Source: Zelonia costaricensis
Lineage: Eukaryota > Euglenozoa > Kinetoplastea > Trypanosomatida > Trypanosomatidae
Assembly: GCA_030849075.1 (NCBI GenBank)
Contig: JASAOO010003409.1
Span: 1-56,568, forward strand
Reading direction: 5' to 3'
DNA length: 56,568 nucleotides
Below are positions 38,623-48,179 of this stretch, one piece after another (position 1 is the first letter of the stretch; every line of letters starts with the position of its first letter). The position numbers were made by a program, and so were the translations under genes. The notes below the pieces were generated by a model that saw nothing but the letters and a program-made list of their open reading frames with translations, did no database searches and was not told the origin of the DNA.

Positions 38623-39476
38623 GGCCCTTCCCGCACAAGGTGAAGGAGGGCTGAGGAGGGGGGGTAAGGATGCGGGGGCCGGGGGGGAGTGGGAGCGTCA
38701 AGTGGGAAAGTGAGGCCCGAGGGTCGCGAGGGGAAGAGGCGGCGGTGGAAAAGGGGCACGCGAAGGCTGCGTCCACGCGCACCAACGCGCAGCTGCTACA
38801 CAAACTGCTACGACACGCAACTCGAAAACAAAAAAGGACCCAGTAGAGGTTTCCAACGATTTGCGCACGCTCGCCTCCACCGCTGTCTCCATCCCGACAG
38901 CCGCATTAGCCGACGACGGAACTCCGTTCCCGTCGTGCCGAGTCCGGCAAGGACTCCTGCCTCGCTGTTCCCTCCTGCAATGCGCCGCGCTCATCACGCC
39001 CCTCCCTCCCCCTGCACAAGCACCTCCCATCCTCTTCGCTCCTGACTTGGCTCGACTGTCGTTTTTCCTCCCTCTGTCTGTCTCCCTCACTCTGCGCTCG
39101 TCTCTCTGCCGTCAACGTCGGCGCAGACCTCGACACGACCTCACCTCGTCCCCCGTCCCCACCTCCAGATCCCTCTCTCCCCCCGCCCGTGCACTCCCCT
39201 GCTCAGCCTCCTACGTCTGTCCCATCCCTCCTGCAAAGCGCCTCCCTCGCCGCCTTTCTCACTTCCACTCTCCCTTCCTTTTCTTTCTGTTGTGGCACCC
39301 ACACTGCGCTCCGTGTGCGGCTTCTTGTCGGCATCTCCGTCTCCACCGTTGTCTTGTCCACCATTTGTGTTTTCAAAGTAGAACTCGCTGCGTTGCTCGT
39401 GTCCGTTGTGACTGTGTGTGTGTTGTGTCATTGGTGTAGACAGGCATCTTCTACTCGCTCCACACGGGCAGCGACC
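38623..39476 (+). other. 0.85-kb intergenic region
   Basis: Begins with a G-rich 3' flank (about 38640-38760) and turns C/T-rich from about 38960. The acceptor for the next gene is probably GGGCAG, AG at 39470-39471, or CAG near 39440. Open frames here are low-complexity and not accepted. Confidence 0.4.
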
Positions 39477-39836
39477 ATGGCGTGCTTGCCGAGCTCGTGC
39501 TGCACGGTTGTGTACTACCTCTGCCTCGCCGTCGTCTTCCTCTACCTCGTCGTCTGCGTCCTGCTCGTGCCGCAGTACCGCTTCGTGGCACTGCTCGTCT
39601 TCGCCCTCGTCGCGCTCTACGCGACCTCGGCGTGGCGCTTCCTGCCGTCGGAGCGCTTCACGGTGCGGGAGCGCGCCGAGGCGATGGCACGCGGCCGCCT
39701 CCCGCCGACCCCAACACAGTCGCCGTCGACGGCGCATCTCATGGCAGCCAGCGTGCTTGGACTACACCGCACCGCGTCGCAGGCATCGTCGGCGGCTCCA
39801 CCGGCGGCCTACCCGCGTGAGCCGCACCGTGGCTGA
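39477..39836 (+). CDS. Small two-TM membrane protein B (paralogue of the previous gene)
   Basis: 119 residues; no family recognised. A short Cys-rich start is followed by two hydrophobic helices (about 11-31 and 36-51) with a VPQYRF turn. AWRFLPSER (52-60), a charged RERAEAMARGR segment and a Ser/Ala/Pro-rich tail complete it. Residues 13-60 align without gaps to 97-144 of the upstream gene product. It lacks that protein's long disordered N-terminus and the acidic tail. The ATG at 39477 has an ACC context and lies 5 nt after a possible acceptor AG. The frame is open further upstream (39189) but that part is a low-complexity translation of the C/T-rich leader. Confidence 0.72.
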   Translation: MACLPSSCCTVVYYLCLAVVFLYLVVCVLLVPQYRFVALLVFALVALYATSAWRFLPSERFTVRERAEAMARGRLPPTPTQSPSTAHLMAASVLGLHRTASQASSAAPPAAYPREPHRG

Positions 39837-41169
39837 GTGGCCATGAACTCACGTGCGCAGGTGTGCGCTGATGTCGTTGCCCGATGCCGCTATCCTCAGC
39901 TTGCTGTCCTCATGCTTCTTCTTTTTTTGTTGTGTAACTTCGTGACCGTGGAGCAGCACATTTTGTGTGTGCTTGTGCGCGCTCGCCCTATTCCAGGCAC
40001 GCCCTTCCTTCGTATTCGCTTTCCCGCACGCTCTTCGCTCTCGTGGGAACGTTGACTCAGGCAGCACACTACTGGCGCTGTCGTTTGAGCTTTGCACGCG
40101 CGCGTGCGGGCTTCTCTCCACGGTTCCGCTCGCGTGTGTTGGTCGACGTAGCGTTTTGTTTTCGCTGTGTACTGCACTCGCGTCTCCTATCCGTCTCTTT
40201 TCTCTATCCTGAACCCGCCGTGTGTATATATCTGTGTGTGTGTGTGTGTTGTGGCTCGCCTCGTCTGTTCGCTTTCGCTTTCCATCCGTTGTTTTGTTTC
40301 TTGTGTTTTGTATTCGCCTGCACGTGCACTTCGCACGGAAAGAAAAAGAAAGGCCTCACCCCCACCCCGCACAACTTGCGAAGCGGTAGCTGAGTCGAGG
40401 GATCTGCATGAGCGTGGCGGGGCTTGATGCGTACCGGCGCCAAGTGCGGCTGCTCCTCCCTGTGCGCTTTTGCACCCCAGAAGGACAAAGCGGACCTCCT
40501 GTAGATGCCCTCTTCACCTTTCTCATCGACTCCGCCTCTCCACTCTCCAAACAAACTACGAAAAACGACTTTTGTTGTTCTCCAAGAGCTTGCACGCGCA
40601 CTCGCACAAATCTGCACCAGCACATCTGCACGCACTCCCCGTGCCCCTTCCCCACTTCTCCTCCTCCCTCCCCCCTCCTCCCTCCTGCTTTCTCCACCAC
40701 AACTCTCGCCGTCTTTGTGTGTGAGTGTGCGTGTACCAAGGGGGCGCAGCTTCTCGTCTGCGCTCTCTTCCGTATCTGGTCCGTTCTGTGCACCTGAGTC
40801 GCTGCTTCCACTCTGCGCGCCCCCTTGCTTCGAGTCCAGGGCCTGACGAGCACTTTCTTTTCCTCTGGCACTCTAGCCCGTCTTTCCTTCCCCCCACCGC
40901 CGCTTCTTTCGAAGGAGCGTGCACTGTAGAACTATCACGCGGGCCCACCTGCACATCACGGAGAGACGCACGCGCTGTGGCCCAGCCCCCCCCCCCCCCC
41001 CCCGCGCCTTGCACCCGGCATTAGCTACAAGAGCGACACCAACAAAATCAGGAGAGAAAACAACCACAACTGAAAAAAAAAACAAACTGCGAGTGCACGC
41101 GACGTTCCGGTGCAGTTTTGCTCATTGTTTCTTCGTCTACGCACCCTCGCCCACTTGCCGCCGACGCCA
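39837..41169 (+). other. 1.3-kb intergenic region
   Basis: No gene supported. Holds (GT)n at about 40232-40250, C/T-rich stretches at 40640-40720, a run of 18 C at 40986-41003 (the longest homopolymer in the window), an A run near 41071-41082, and GTGCAG (AG at 41114-41115), a possible acceptor for the LRR gene. Confidence 0.45.
40986..41003. repeat. 18-nt poly-C tract
   Basis: Uninterrupted run of 18 C on the + strand in the leader region of the LRR gene. Length may vary or be misassembled. Confidence 0.9.
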
Positions 41170-43416
41170 ATGGAGCACTCTTCCACCTCGGACGTGTACA
41201 TTGGTGCGTGCAAGCGCGAGCACGCGCAGATCTCAGATGCACTCGTCCAGGCCCTCGATCGCGGCACGAAGTCCGCCGTGCTCGGCCAGGGCGCCGTGCC
41301 GCTCAACGATGTCGACATCTGCTGCGTCGCTGAGATGATCCGCACGCTGGGCGAGGAGAGCCCGCTGCGGGTGCTCGTGCTGGAGGAGAACTCCTTTGGC
41401 CTCCCCGGCGTGACGGCGCTGATGGAGGCCATCGAGGCGAACCCGAATCGCATTCGCGAGCTCCGCCTGGGCAAGAACAACCTCAAGGACCAGGCCGCTG
41501 TCGTGATTGGGCACACACTGTCCCGCAGTGGGTGTGGCTTGAAGGTGCTGGACCTGTCCGAGAACAACATCACGAAGCTTGGCGTCATCCCGATCGCCGC
41601 GGCGCTGCAGCAGCCCTTCTGCGACATCGTCGAACTCAGCTTCCACAACAACAAGATCGAGGGCGACGCCGCGTCGTACCTCGGCCAGGCGCTGCGGGCT
41701 GCGCCGAAGCTGAAGCACCTCCACCTCGGCTACAACGCGCTGCGTGACAACGGAGCCGCGCAGCTCGCCCGCAGCGTGCCCCACGCCGCCTGCCTCTCCA
41801 CGCTTGACCTGACGGCGAACCGCATCAGCCGCGAGGGTGGCGAGGAGCTCGTGCGGGCGATGATGTCACCCACGTGCACGGTGCAGCGGCTGAACTTGCG
41901 GCACAACCAGCTGGACAGCGAGACGATCGAGAGCTTCGCGGACGTGATTGCGCACAACACGTCGCTCATCCAGCTCTTCCTCGGCTTCATGAACCCGTCC
42001 CCTGACGCGGCGGCCGCGGTGCTCTCGGCCCTGCCGCAGAACCGCACTCTTCTGCTGCTCGACATCTACGGCTGGAAGCTGAACCCCAAGAGCACCCTCG
42101 CGCTTATCCAGAGTGTTCAGGAGAAGAACACCGCTCTCGCCGCGCTCGTCACCGACGCGTGCCAGGCTATCGCGTCGCAGGTGGACGAGGGCAACGTGGC
42201 GCGCGAGGAGGAGCGTGACTTGCACCCCATCTACGTCGGCCCCGACGATCGCGACGCTTACCTGGCCACCAAGAGCCTGCGCCGCTACTCGCGCGCACAG
42301 TCGCGCCGGCAGTCACGCACCGCCTCGCGGGTGCAGTCCCGTGCACGCCCGGACGGCGCACACCAGCAGCAGACGCCGAGTCGCACGGCGTCGTCGCACC
42401 GCCGCAGCGAGCGCGGTGGCAGCCGCACGGCGAGCCGCTCGTCGCGCGCCGTGAGCCCGGCCGATCACCAGAACGAAGCCGACGCGGCGGCGGGGCAGCA
42501 GAGCTCGCGGCGCAGCTCGTCGCGCCACAGTCACCACAGCCGGCACCGCCACCGCCGGCACAGCGATGCGGCCACGCAGTCGCCGGTGAACGCCAAGCCG
42601 CCGTCGGCCTCGACGCCGATGCCCGGCGCCACGCCGCGCTCAGCGCCGCCGTCTGCCCGCTCCGCCTCCCGCTCCCCCCGCAACGAGGCTGGCGCTGGGC
42701 AGCTCGTGCCGGTCTCGTCGAGCAAGGCGGATGAGAGGATCGACGCGTTGGTGTCGCGGCTGCAGGACACGCCGTGCGACGCGCAGACGACCGGCGTGCT
42801 GACGTCGATTATTCGGGCGCTGCAGGGCACGTGCCAGCAGCAGTGCATGCAGGTCCAGGCCCTCACGGCGCGCGTCGAAGCGCTCGAGGCGCGCCGCGAG
42901 TGCCTCTGCGGTGGTGGGGCCGCGCACACCGGCAGCGTGTCACGTGCGGCCACCGCAACGAGTCCGCCACGCGGTGGAGGTGCTGCGCCGCCGAGCACAG
43001 GCGCAAACGGCACGGCGCCGTTTCAGCGGACGGCGAGCAAGGCGGGGTCGAGCACGTACGGCCGCGCCCCTGTCGCATCCATCACGGACGTCGGCAGCAT
43101 AGATGACTCGTACACTCGACAGACGCAGCAGCAGCAGCAGCAGGCGTACTCGGGTGCCAACTCCTTTCAGCGCTCGATCAGCCGCATGAGCCAGAACACC
43201 AACAATACCGCGATGGAGCGGAGCACCACCCCGCGCGTGGCGCAGGACGCGCCGCCGGAGCTTGCGCACCCGAACGACGAGTCGGGCGAGCACCACCCGG
43301 AGGGGGTGGAGCTCCAGCGCTCCGCTAGCATCCAGAACTTCCCGCCACGCATCGAGCCGTCGCCAGCGCAGGATGCCAACCCGCCGCGCCGCAAGTCGGT
43401 CTCGCACGCTTTCTGA
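41170..43416 (+). CDS. Leucine-rich repeat protein (ribonuclease-inhibitor type) with SR-like tail
   Basis: 748 residues. Residues about 60-335 hold roughly eight to nine RI-type LRRs of about 28-30 residues, with repeated LxxLxLxxNxL cores: LRVLVLEENSF, IRELRLGKNNL, LKVLDLSENNI, IVELSFHNNKI, LKHLHLGYNAL, LSTLDLTANRI, VQRLNLRHNQL. A Ser/Arg-rich segment (about 370-475) follows with repeated SRxxSR/TASR units, then a Pro/Ala-rich spacer. A short predicted coiled coil (about 525-575) starts near SKADERIDALVSRLQ. The rest is low complexity with a six-Gln run near residues 652-657. Many kinetoplastid LRR proteins are flagellar or basal-body parts, but nothing here fixes location. The SR-like block may be phosphorylated; that is inference. 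The start is the first ATG after CAG at 41113-41115. Confidence 0.85.
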   Translation: MEHSSTSDVYIGACKREHAQISDALVQALDRGTKSAVLGQGAVPLNDVDICCVAEMIRTLGEESPLRVLVLEENSFGLPGVTALMEAIEANPNRIRELRLGKNNLKDQAAVVIGHTLSRSGCGLKVLDLSENNITKLGVIPIAAALQQPFCDIVELSFHNNKIEGDAASYLGQALRAAPKLKHLHLGYNALRDNGAAQLARSVPHAACLSTLDLTANRISREGGEELVRAMMSPTCTVQRLNLRHNQLDSETIESFADVIAHNTSLIQLFLGFMNPSPDAAAAVLSALPQNRTLLLLDIYGWKLNPKSTLALIQSVQEKNTALAALVTDACQAIASQVDEGNVAREEERDLHPIYVGPDDRDAYLATKSLRRYSRAQSRRQSRTASRVQSRARPDGAHQQQTPSRTASSHRRSERGGSRTASRSSRAVSPADHQNEADAAAGQQSSRRSSSRHSHHSRHRHRRHSDAATQSPVNAKPPSASTPMPGATPRSAPPSARSASRSPRNEAGAGQLVPVSSSKADERIDALVSRLQDTPCDAQTTGVLTSIIRALQGTCQQQCMQVQALTARVEALEARRECLCGGGAAHTGSVSRAATATSPPRGGGAAPPSTGANGTAPFQRTASKAGSSTYGRAPVASITDVGSIDDSYTRQTQQQQQQAYSGANSFQRSISRMSQNTNNTAMERSTTPRVAQDAPPELAHPNDESGEHHPEGVELQRSASIQNFPPRIEPSPAQDANPPRRKSVSHAF

Positions 43417-46400
43417 AAGGGAGTCGATGAAATAGTGGCGCTGGAGGCGACGAAGGCATGACCGCGTTGGTTGGAGCAGCGTGCCGCTAGCGTTGATGCG
43501 TGCGCAACGCTGCGTGGATCAACGAGGTGATCTCGTCACGTTCAGCAGAGCGCCGCAGCGGGGCTGCCCGCGTAGATGCGCAGGTCAGCGTCCGGCATGC
43601 CCAACCGCCACCCACTCCCGGTGACGTCGTTACTGCTGTGGCCGCGCCTCCCTTGGCATCGCGATCGGTTCGCACTCAAGGGCCTGACACAGCACACGTA
43701 AAACAAACCGCAACAAAGGAAGAACGAAAAAAAACGTCCACACGCTTACCGCCCCCGAGGACGCTGCGCCGCACCGGCTGCTTCCGTGCAGCAACCGCCG
43801 TCTGCGTCCTCTTGCGTGTCTTTCATTCCTTTCCTTTGCGGCTACGGAAGTGGGGAAGACGAAGAAGAACGGGTGATGTTATCGAGAGGCGGATGGGGGG
43901 GGGCGCGGCTTCGACAACACCGGTAGTTGTGAGGCGGTGGGTGGAGGACGGCGGGGAGGGGAATTGGTGAATATTGTGGAAGACAGCGGTGGGTCGTTGC
44001 CGGTGCGTAGTCGTGGTGTGCTGCTCTGCCTTCCTCCGCGTGTGCAGAACTCCGTCGCGCATGTCCCGACTCCGCGGCTATCTTTTTCTATTCACGCTTA
44101 AGGGGAGTGCCGTTTGGCCCCAGTTCAGGCCCTCCTTGCGCATGTACGTGCGTGAGTGTCTGGGTGTGGGTGAGGGGCGGGAACTGAGAGAGGTCTGCGA
44201 CGCGACGTGACACAACTCTGCTGTGGCGCCGTCTCACCTTCTTCTTTTCTTTACAGCGTGCCCCTCCTCCCCCCGCCTTTCTTGCCCTTTTGCCGTGAGC
44301 GATGAAACCGTTTGGCGCACCCCTGCGGGCTGCCCCCTCCCTCGCCCCTTCCCCCTCTGTCAAGGGCCCTTGTCTTTGTCTGCTGCCTCCCTCTATTCGT
44401 CACCGCACGTCCTCGACCGCGTCTGTTCAGCTCCTTCTTCTCTCTCCGCGCATTGTAGCTCTGATGTATGCCGACACCCCCTCCTCCCTCCCCTCCCCTT
44501 CCTCCCTGTGAAACTCGCTTTCTCGATTCCTCTCCTCCATTCATTTTTTGTGTACGTGTTTTCTCCGTCTCTCTTCTTTTTTTGTTTGCGTTGCGCGTGG
44601 GCTGGTGGCTTTCACCGCGCCTGCCCTGCCGTACCCCCCCCCTCGCCCCCCTTCTCATCTCCACGGGAGAGGTGGGCAGCTGGCGCGTCTCATGGCTGCG
44701 CGTCTTTTGTGTGCCTTGTGTGTTCGACCGCTTCCGCCCGTCCCTCCTCGCTGTACCATCTCTCTTTCTCTTTGACGGAGCGCAGAGCCATTTGTGTGTG
44801 TGTGTGTGTAGTTGTGTGCGCTTTGCTCAGCCTCCGCGAGGCGGTGTCTCACTCTTTCTCCTTCACCACCTCCCTTTTTGTGCATGCGATTCACGCTTTT
44901 CCTCGACGGCACCTGCGATGCAGTGATCGGATCCGCTCAAGAAGCTTGTTTGTTTGTGCGTGCGTGTGTGTGTGTGTGTTTGTCGGCACTTTCAAAAAAG
45001 AAAAAAGGAAGGCGAGCGGTGAGCCGATCGCGGTCGTCTGCAGCACTGCGACCGTATCGCCACAGTTTTTTTTTCGTCTCTTCCTTTTTGTTCGTCATCA
45101 AAGCGAGGTGACGCATCGAGTTGCGAGCCTCTTCCACTCAAGGGGCTTCTCCAAGCTGTGTTCGTGCGGCTGCCTGTGTACGACCCCCATGTGTATCCGC
45201 AAGGGTGGGAGCAGAGAAGGCGCTGTTGCGCCTTTCTTCGCCAACAGCGCCTGTGTCTCTCCGCTCTCTCCCGCATCTTCTCTTATTGTTCTTCTTGCGT
45301 TCCGTGTCGTCGGCGCCTCTTCTGTTTCCATTGCGTGTGCTTGTACGTGTTCGTGTGGGGGTGGTCCTCGTTGTGTTTCTTGTACTAGAGTCTTGGTGCG
45401 CGATGACGGCGGCGTGTGTGCGTTTGTGAGTCGGTATGCGTGTGCTGTTGCGCATGCGGAACCGTATGCGTTGCGCCATAGACCTCCTCGGCTTCGCTTC
45501 GGTCCCGTAGCTGCGTCTCGCACTCCCCCCTTTCCTGTTTTCAGCTTCTGCAGCGGCACTCGTGTCCCTCCCCATCGTTGTTGCTCGCCCCTGTTGTGTT
45601 GTGCCCGTGGAGGTGGGTCTCACCGTCGCTCTGCCCTTTGATATCTCAGGGTGCGCGCCAGCGGCGGTGCACGCCACCCGGCGCCTACGCGCACTCGCAC
45701 TCGTGTTGCGCCGCGGCGGCGGAGAAAGCTGTACCAAAAAAGAAAAAACGAACAGTGTGGAGAAGCGACAACCGCGTTTCATCCGGCTCGTGTCTCTGTC
45801 CAGCCCGGCGGCTGGACACGCGGCGTCAGAGCGGGTGGAGAAGGGGGACTTTTGTGTGTGAGTAGGCGTGGCACAGGCGAGGGGGGGAATGGAGAGGAGT
45901 GTGTGCTGAGGCGCGGGGGGTGGGAGGGCGAGCGACGGGGTGCGAAGGTGGTTGGCGGCTCTGTGGCTCTGAGCCAAGGTGAGCCACAGGCAGCGGCAGT
46001 GTGAATTGAGAGGAGGAGGGGAGGGGGATGGCGGGGAGTGTGGCCCCTCTCTGAAGCCCCTTTGTCTCCTGCGCACCCCCCTTTGCCCGACCCACGCCTC
46101 CTCGAGAGGTCTCCCGCTTCCGCACATCCATCTTCTTGTTCGTCAGCTCCGTGCTACTCCCTTCATCTTGCTTCGCGCACTCCCTGTTTCACCTCCCCCC
46201 CCCATGCGGTGCTGATGGCACTCGGTGTTCGCTCGGCTGCGTTCAAGTGTGTGTTTTGTGTGTGTACGTGTGTGTCGTGGAGGTTTTAGCTTGCCGCGAA
46301 GCGTGTGGCGGGGCCCTGACGCCGATACCTCGTGTCGTCTTCTCTGTGAAGGTCGTTAGATCAACGAAAGCAACAAAAAGACGAAACGAAGCAAGAGAAT

Positions 46401-48179
46401 GTGGCAATCGCGCTGTCATGGTGTTCATGGCTGCAGGCGGCGAGTGTCGCCAGGGGCTTCTCTTCTTGACCACGCTGGGCGGTGGGGGAGCGGGGCGGCC
46501 CGCAGCTGAGACCACACACACACTCGCCAATCAGGCATGCATAGCGCGGTGCCGCTGATGAGGGTCTTGGCCTTCCTCCTCTTTCGGAAATCCCCTCATC
46601 TGCTCCGCGGCCTGTGGCACAGAGTTCGTGTGTTTGCGTGTACGCTGCTCGGGCCCCGGCCGCGTGCAAATTCGCTTGTGCGTGATTCGGTGCGAGAGTG
46701 CGAGTCGCGTGGATGTTCTGCATCGCTCTGTTGCGTCGCCGGAAGGTGCCAGTGCTGCGCGTGGTGGTTGCCCTTGCACGCTGACTCGCTGCCACCAACG
46801 GCGCGTACTTCCATTGCACTTGCACCTCCTCCTCTTCCCCCACGTCGTCCTCCACTTTTCTTATTTTCCGACCATGTCCTTCTCGACGCATCCACGCATC
46901 GGCTCACCACGGCACGGCGAACACCACTGCTTGGCGACTACGACACACGCACACCCCGGTGGTCGCCTCGGTCGCCCTGTCGCGCCGCGACAACCACGAA
47001 CAACACACCACGGCGACTTTCACTGCGCCTCCCCCAAAAAGAGAGTTACATCGAAGAAACCAGAGCTCCATTTGTAAGAGGAATTAAGCAAGCCAACAAG
47101 GGCACCCCCCCGCTCCCTCCCCCCTTCATAGCATCCGTCAGAGACGCACCCACGCAGCACATCGTCTAGCGTCGATCCCCTCCCCCACCCACCGTCTGCC
47201 CGGCCCACAGCGCCGCTGCCTTTCTCCGCCGCCCCACAGGCACCCAAGCCCTCGGCGCACCGTGCGCTTGTGGAGAGAGGAGAGGGAAGAAACTGCGTGT
47301 GAGAGGCAGGAGGTGCCGCGTAGGGCGATAGCGGCGGCGCTGGCTTCGTGTTGTCTTCACGTGTCAAGAGTCTGCTGCAGTTCGCCGGAGCGTGGCGAGG
47401 CTCCGCCCTCCACTTCTCCACCTGTTCGTTTCTCCTCCGCCGCGCACTGGAGCGGGCGTGGAAGGGCGTACACGGGTGTCACGGAGGCCTACTTGCGCTA
47501 GACCCCGCTGCGGGCGTGTGAGGTCGCTGTGTTGGCGCAGTGCATTGCACCCTTCCTCTGCCCAAGGACAGAGGACAGACAGAGAGTTCACGAGCACGCG
47601 ACTCGTGAGCTTCGGCCACTTCTTTTTTCCTTTTTATTTCGTCTTTGACGCGTACTCGCGCGCGCGTCGTAGGACCGCGCATCGACGTGCTGCTGCAGGC
47701 GGAGGGCGCCCTGTCTTTCCCCCGCTTCTCTTTGCATCTTGTCTCGGTTTTTTTTTTTTTGCGTCTTGTGTCTACTTCTCTTCGCCGCACCTCCGCGTCA
47801 CTGCTCGAGTCTTCTCGGTTGCGTGTGTGTTTTTCTCTTCGCTCGCGTGGTTTGCCTGCGCTGCATCCTCGAGGTACGCGCCGTGTTGCTGTGGTGGTGC
47901 TCTCCGTAGTCTCCGCCCCTTCCTCGCTTCTCCCTCCTTCCCTTCCCTTACCTCCCCTCCCTGCGGTTGCTGTGCACGCTGCTGCTGTTATTTGTGTGGC
48001 TTGTGTCGTGACAGACGCATTGGACAGGCGCGCCTTGGAGGCGACGTGCATCCTCTTCTCCCTCCAGCACGCAGCGCAGCCCCGGGGGTGGAGTGGAAAG
48101 GGTGGTTGCGCAGACGGTGTTTTGGTAAAGGCTCGTCGGGCTACGTTGCGGTGTGCGGTGTCCGCGGTGGAGGAGCAGG
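43417..48179 (+). other. 4.8-kb gene-poor region with alternating G-rich and C/T-rich blocks
   Basis: No gene supported. G-rich blocks at about 43860-44000 and 45830-46040 alternate with C/T-rich ones. A clean acceptor-like tract ends TTTACAG (AG at 44254-44255) with no convincing coding region behind it. (GT)n tracts lie near 44802-44815 and 44963-44980, and a run of 13 T at 47748-47760. A 472-codon + frame (44223-45641) and a 329-codon minus frame (45138-46127) are low-complexity, lack domains and begin at non-ATG codons or in unlikely contexts; both are rejected. Confidence 0.45.

Noticed and set aside
44223..45641. 472-codon + frame behind the acceptor-like site at 44254-44255
   Set aside because: Begins at a GTG codon, composition-driven Ser/Cys/Phe/Leu-rich sequence with no motif; the acceptor itself is kept as a finding.
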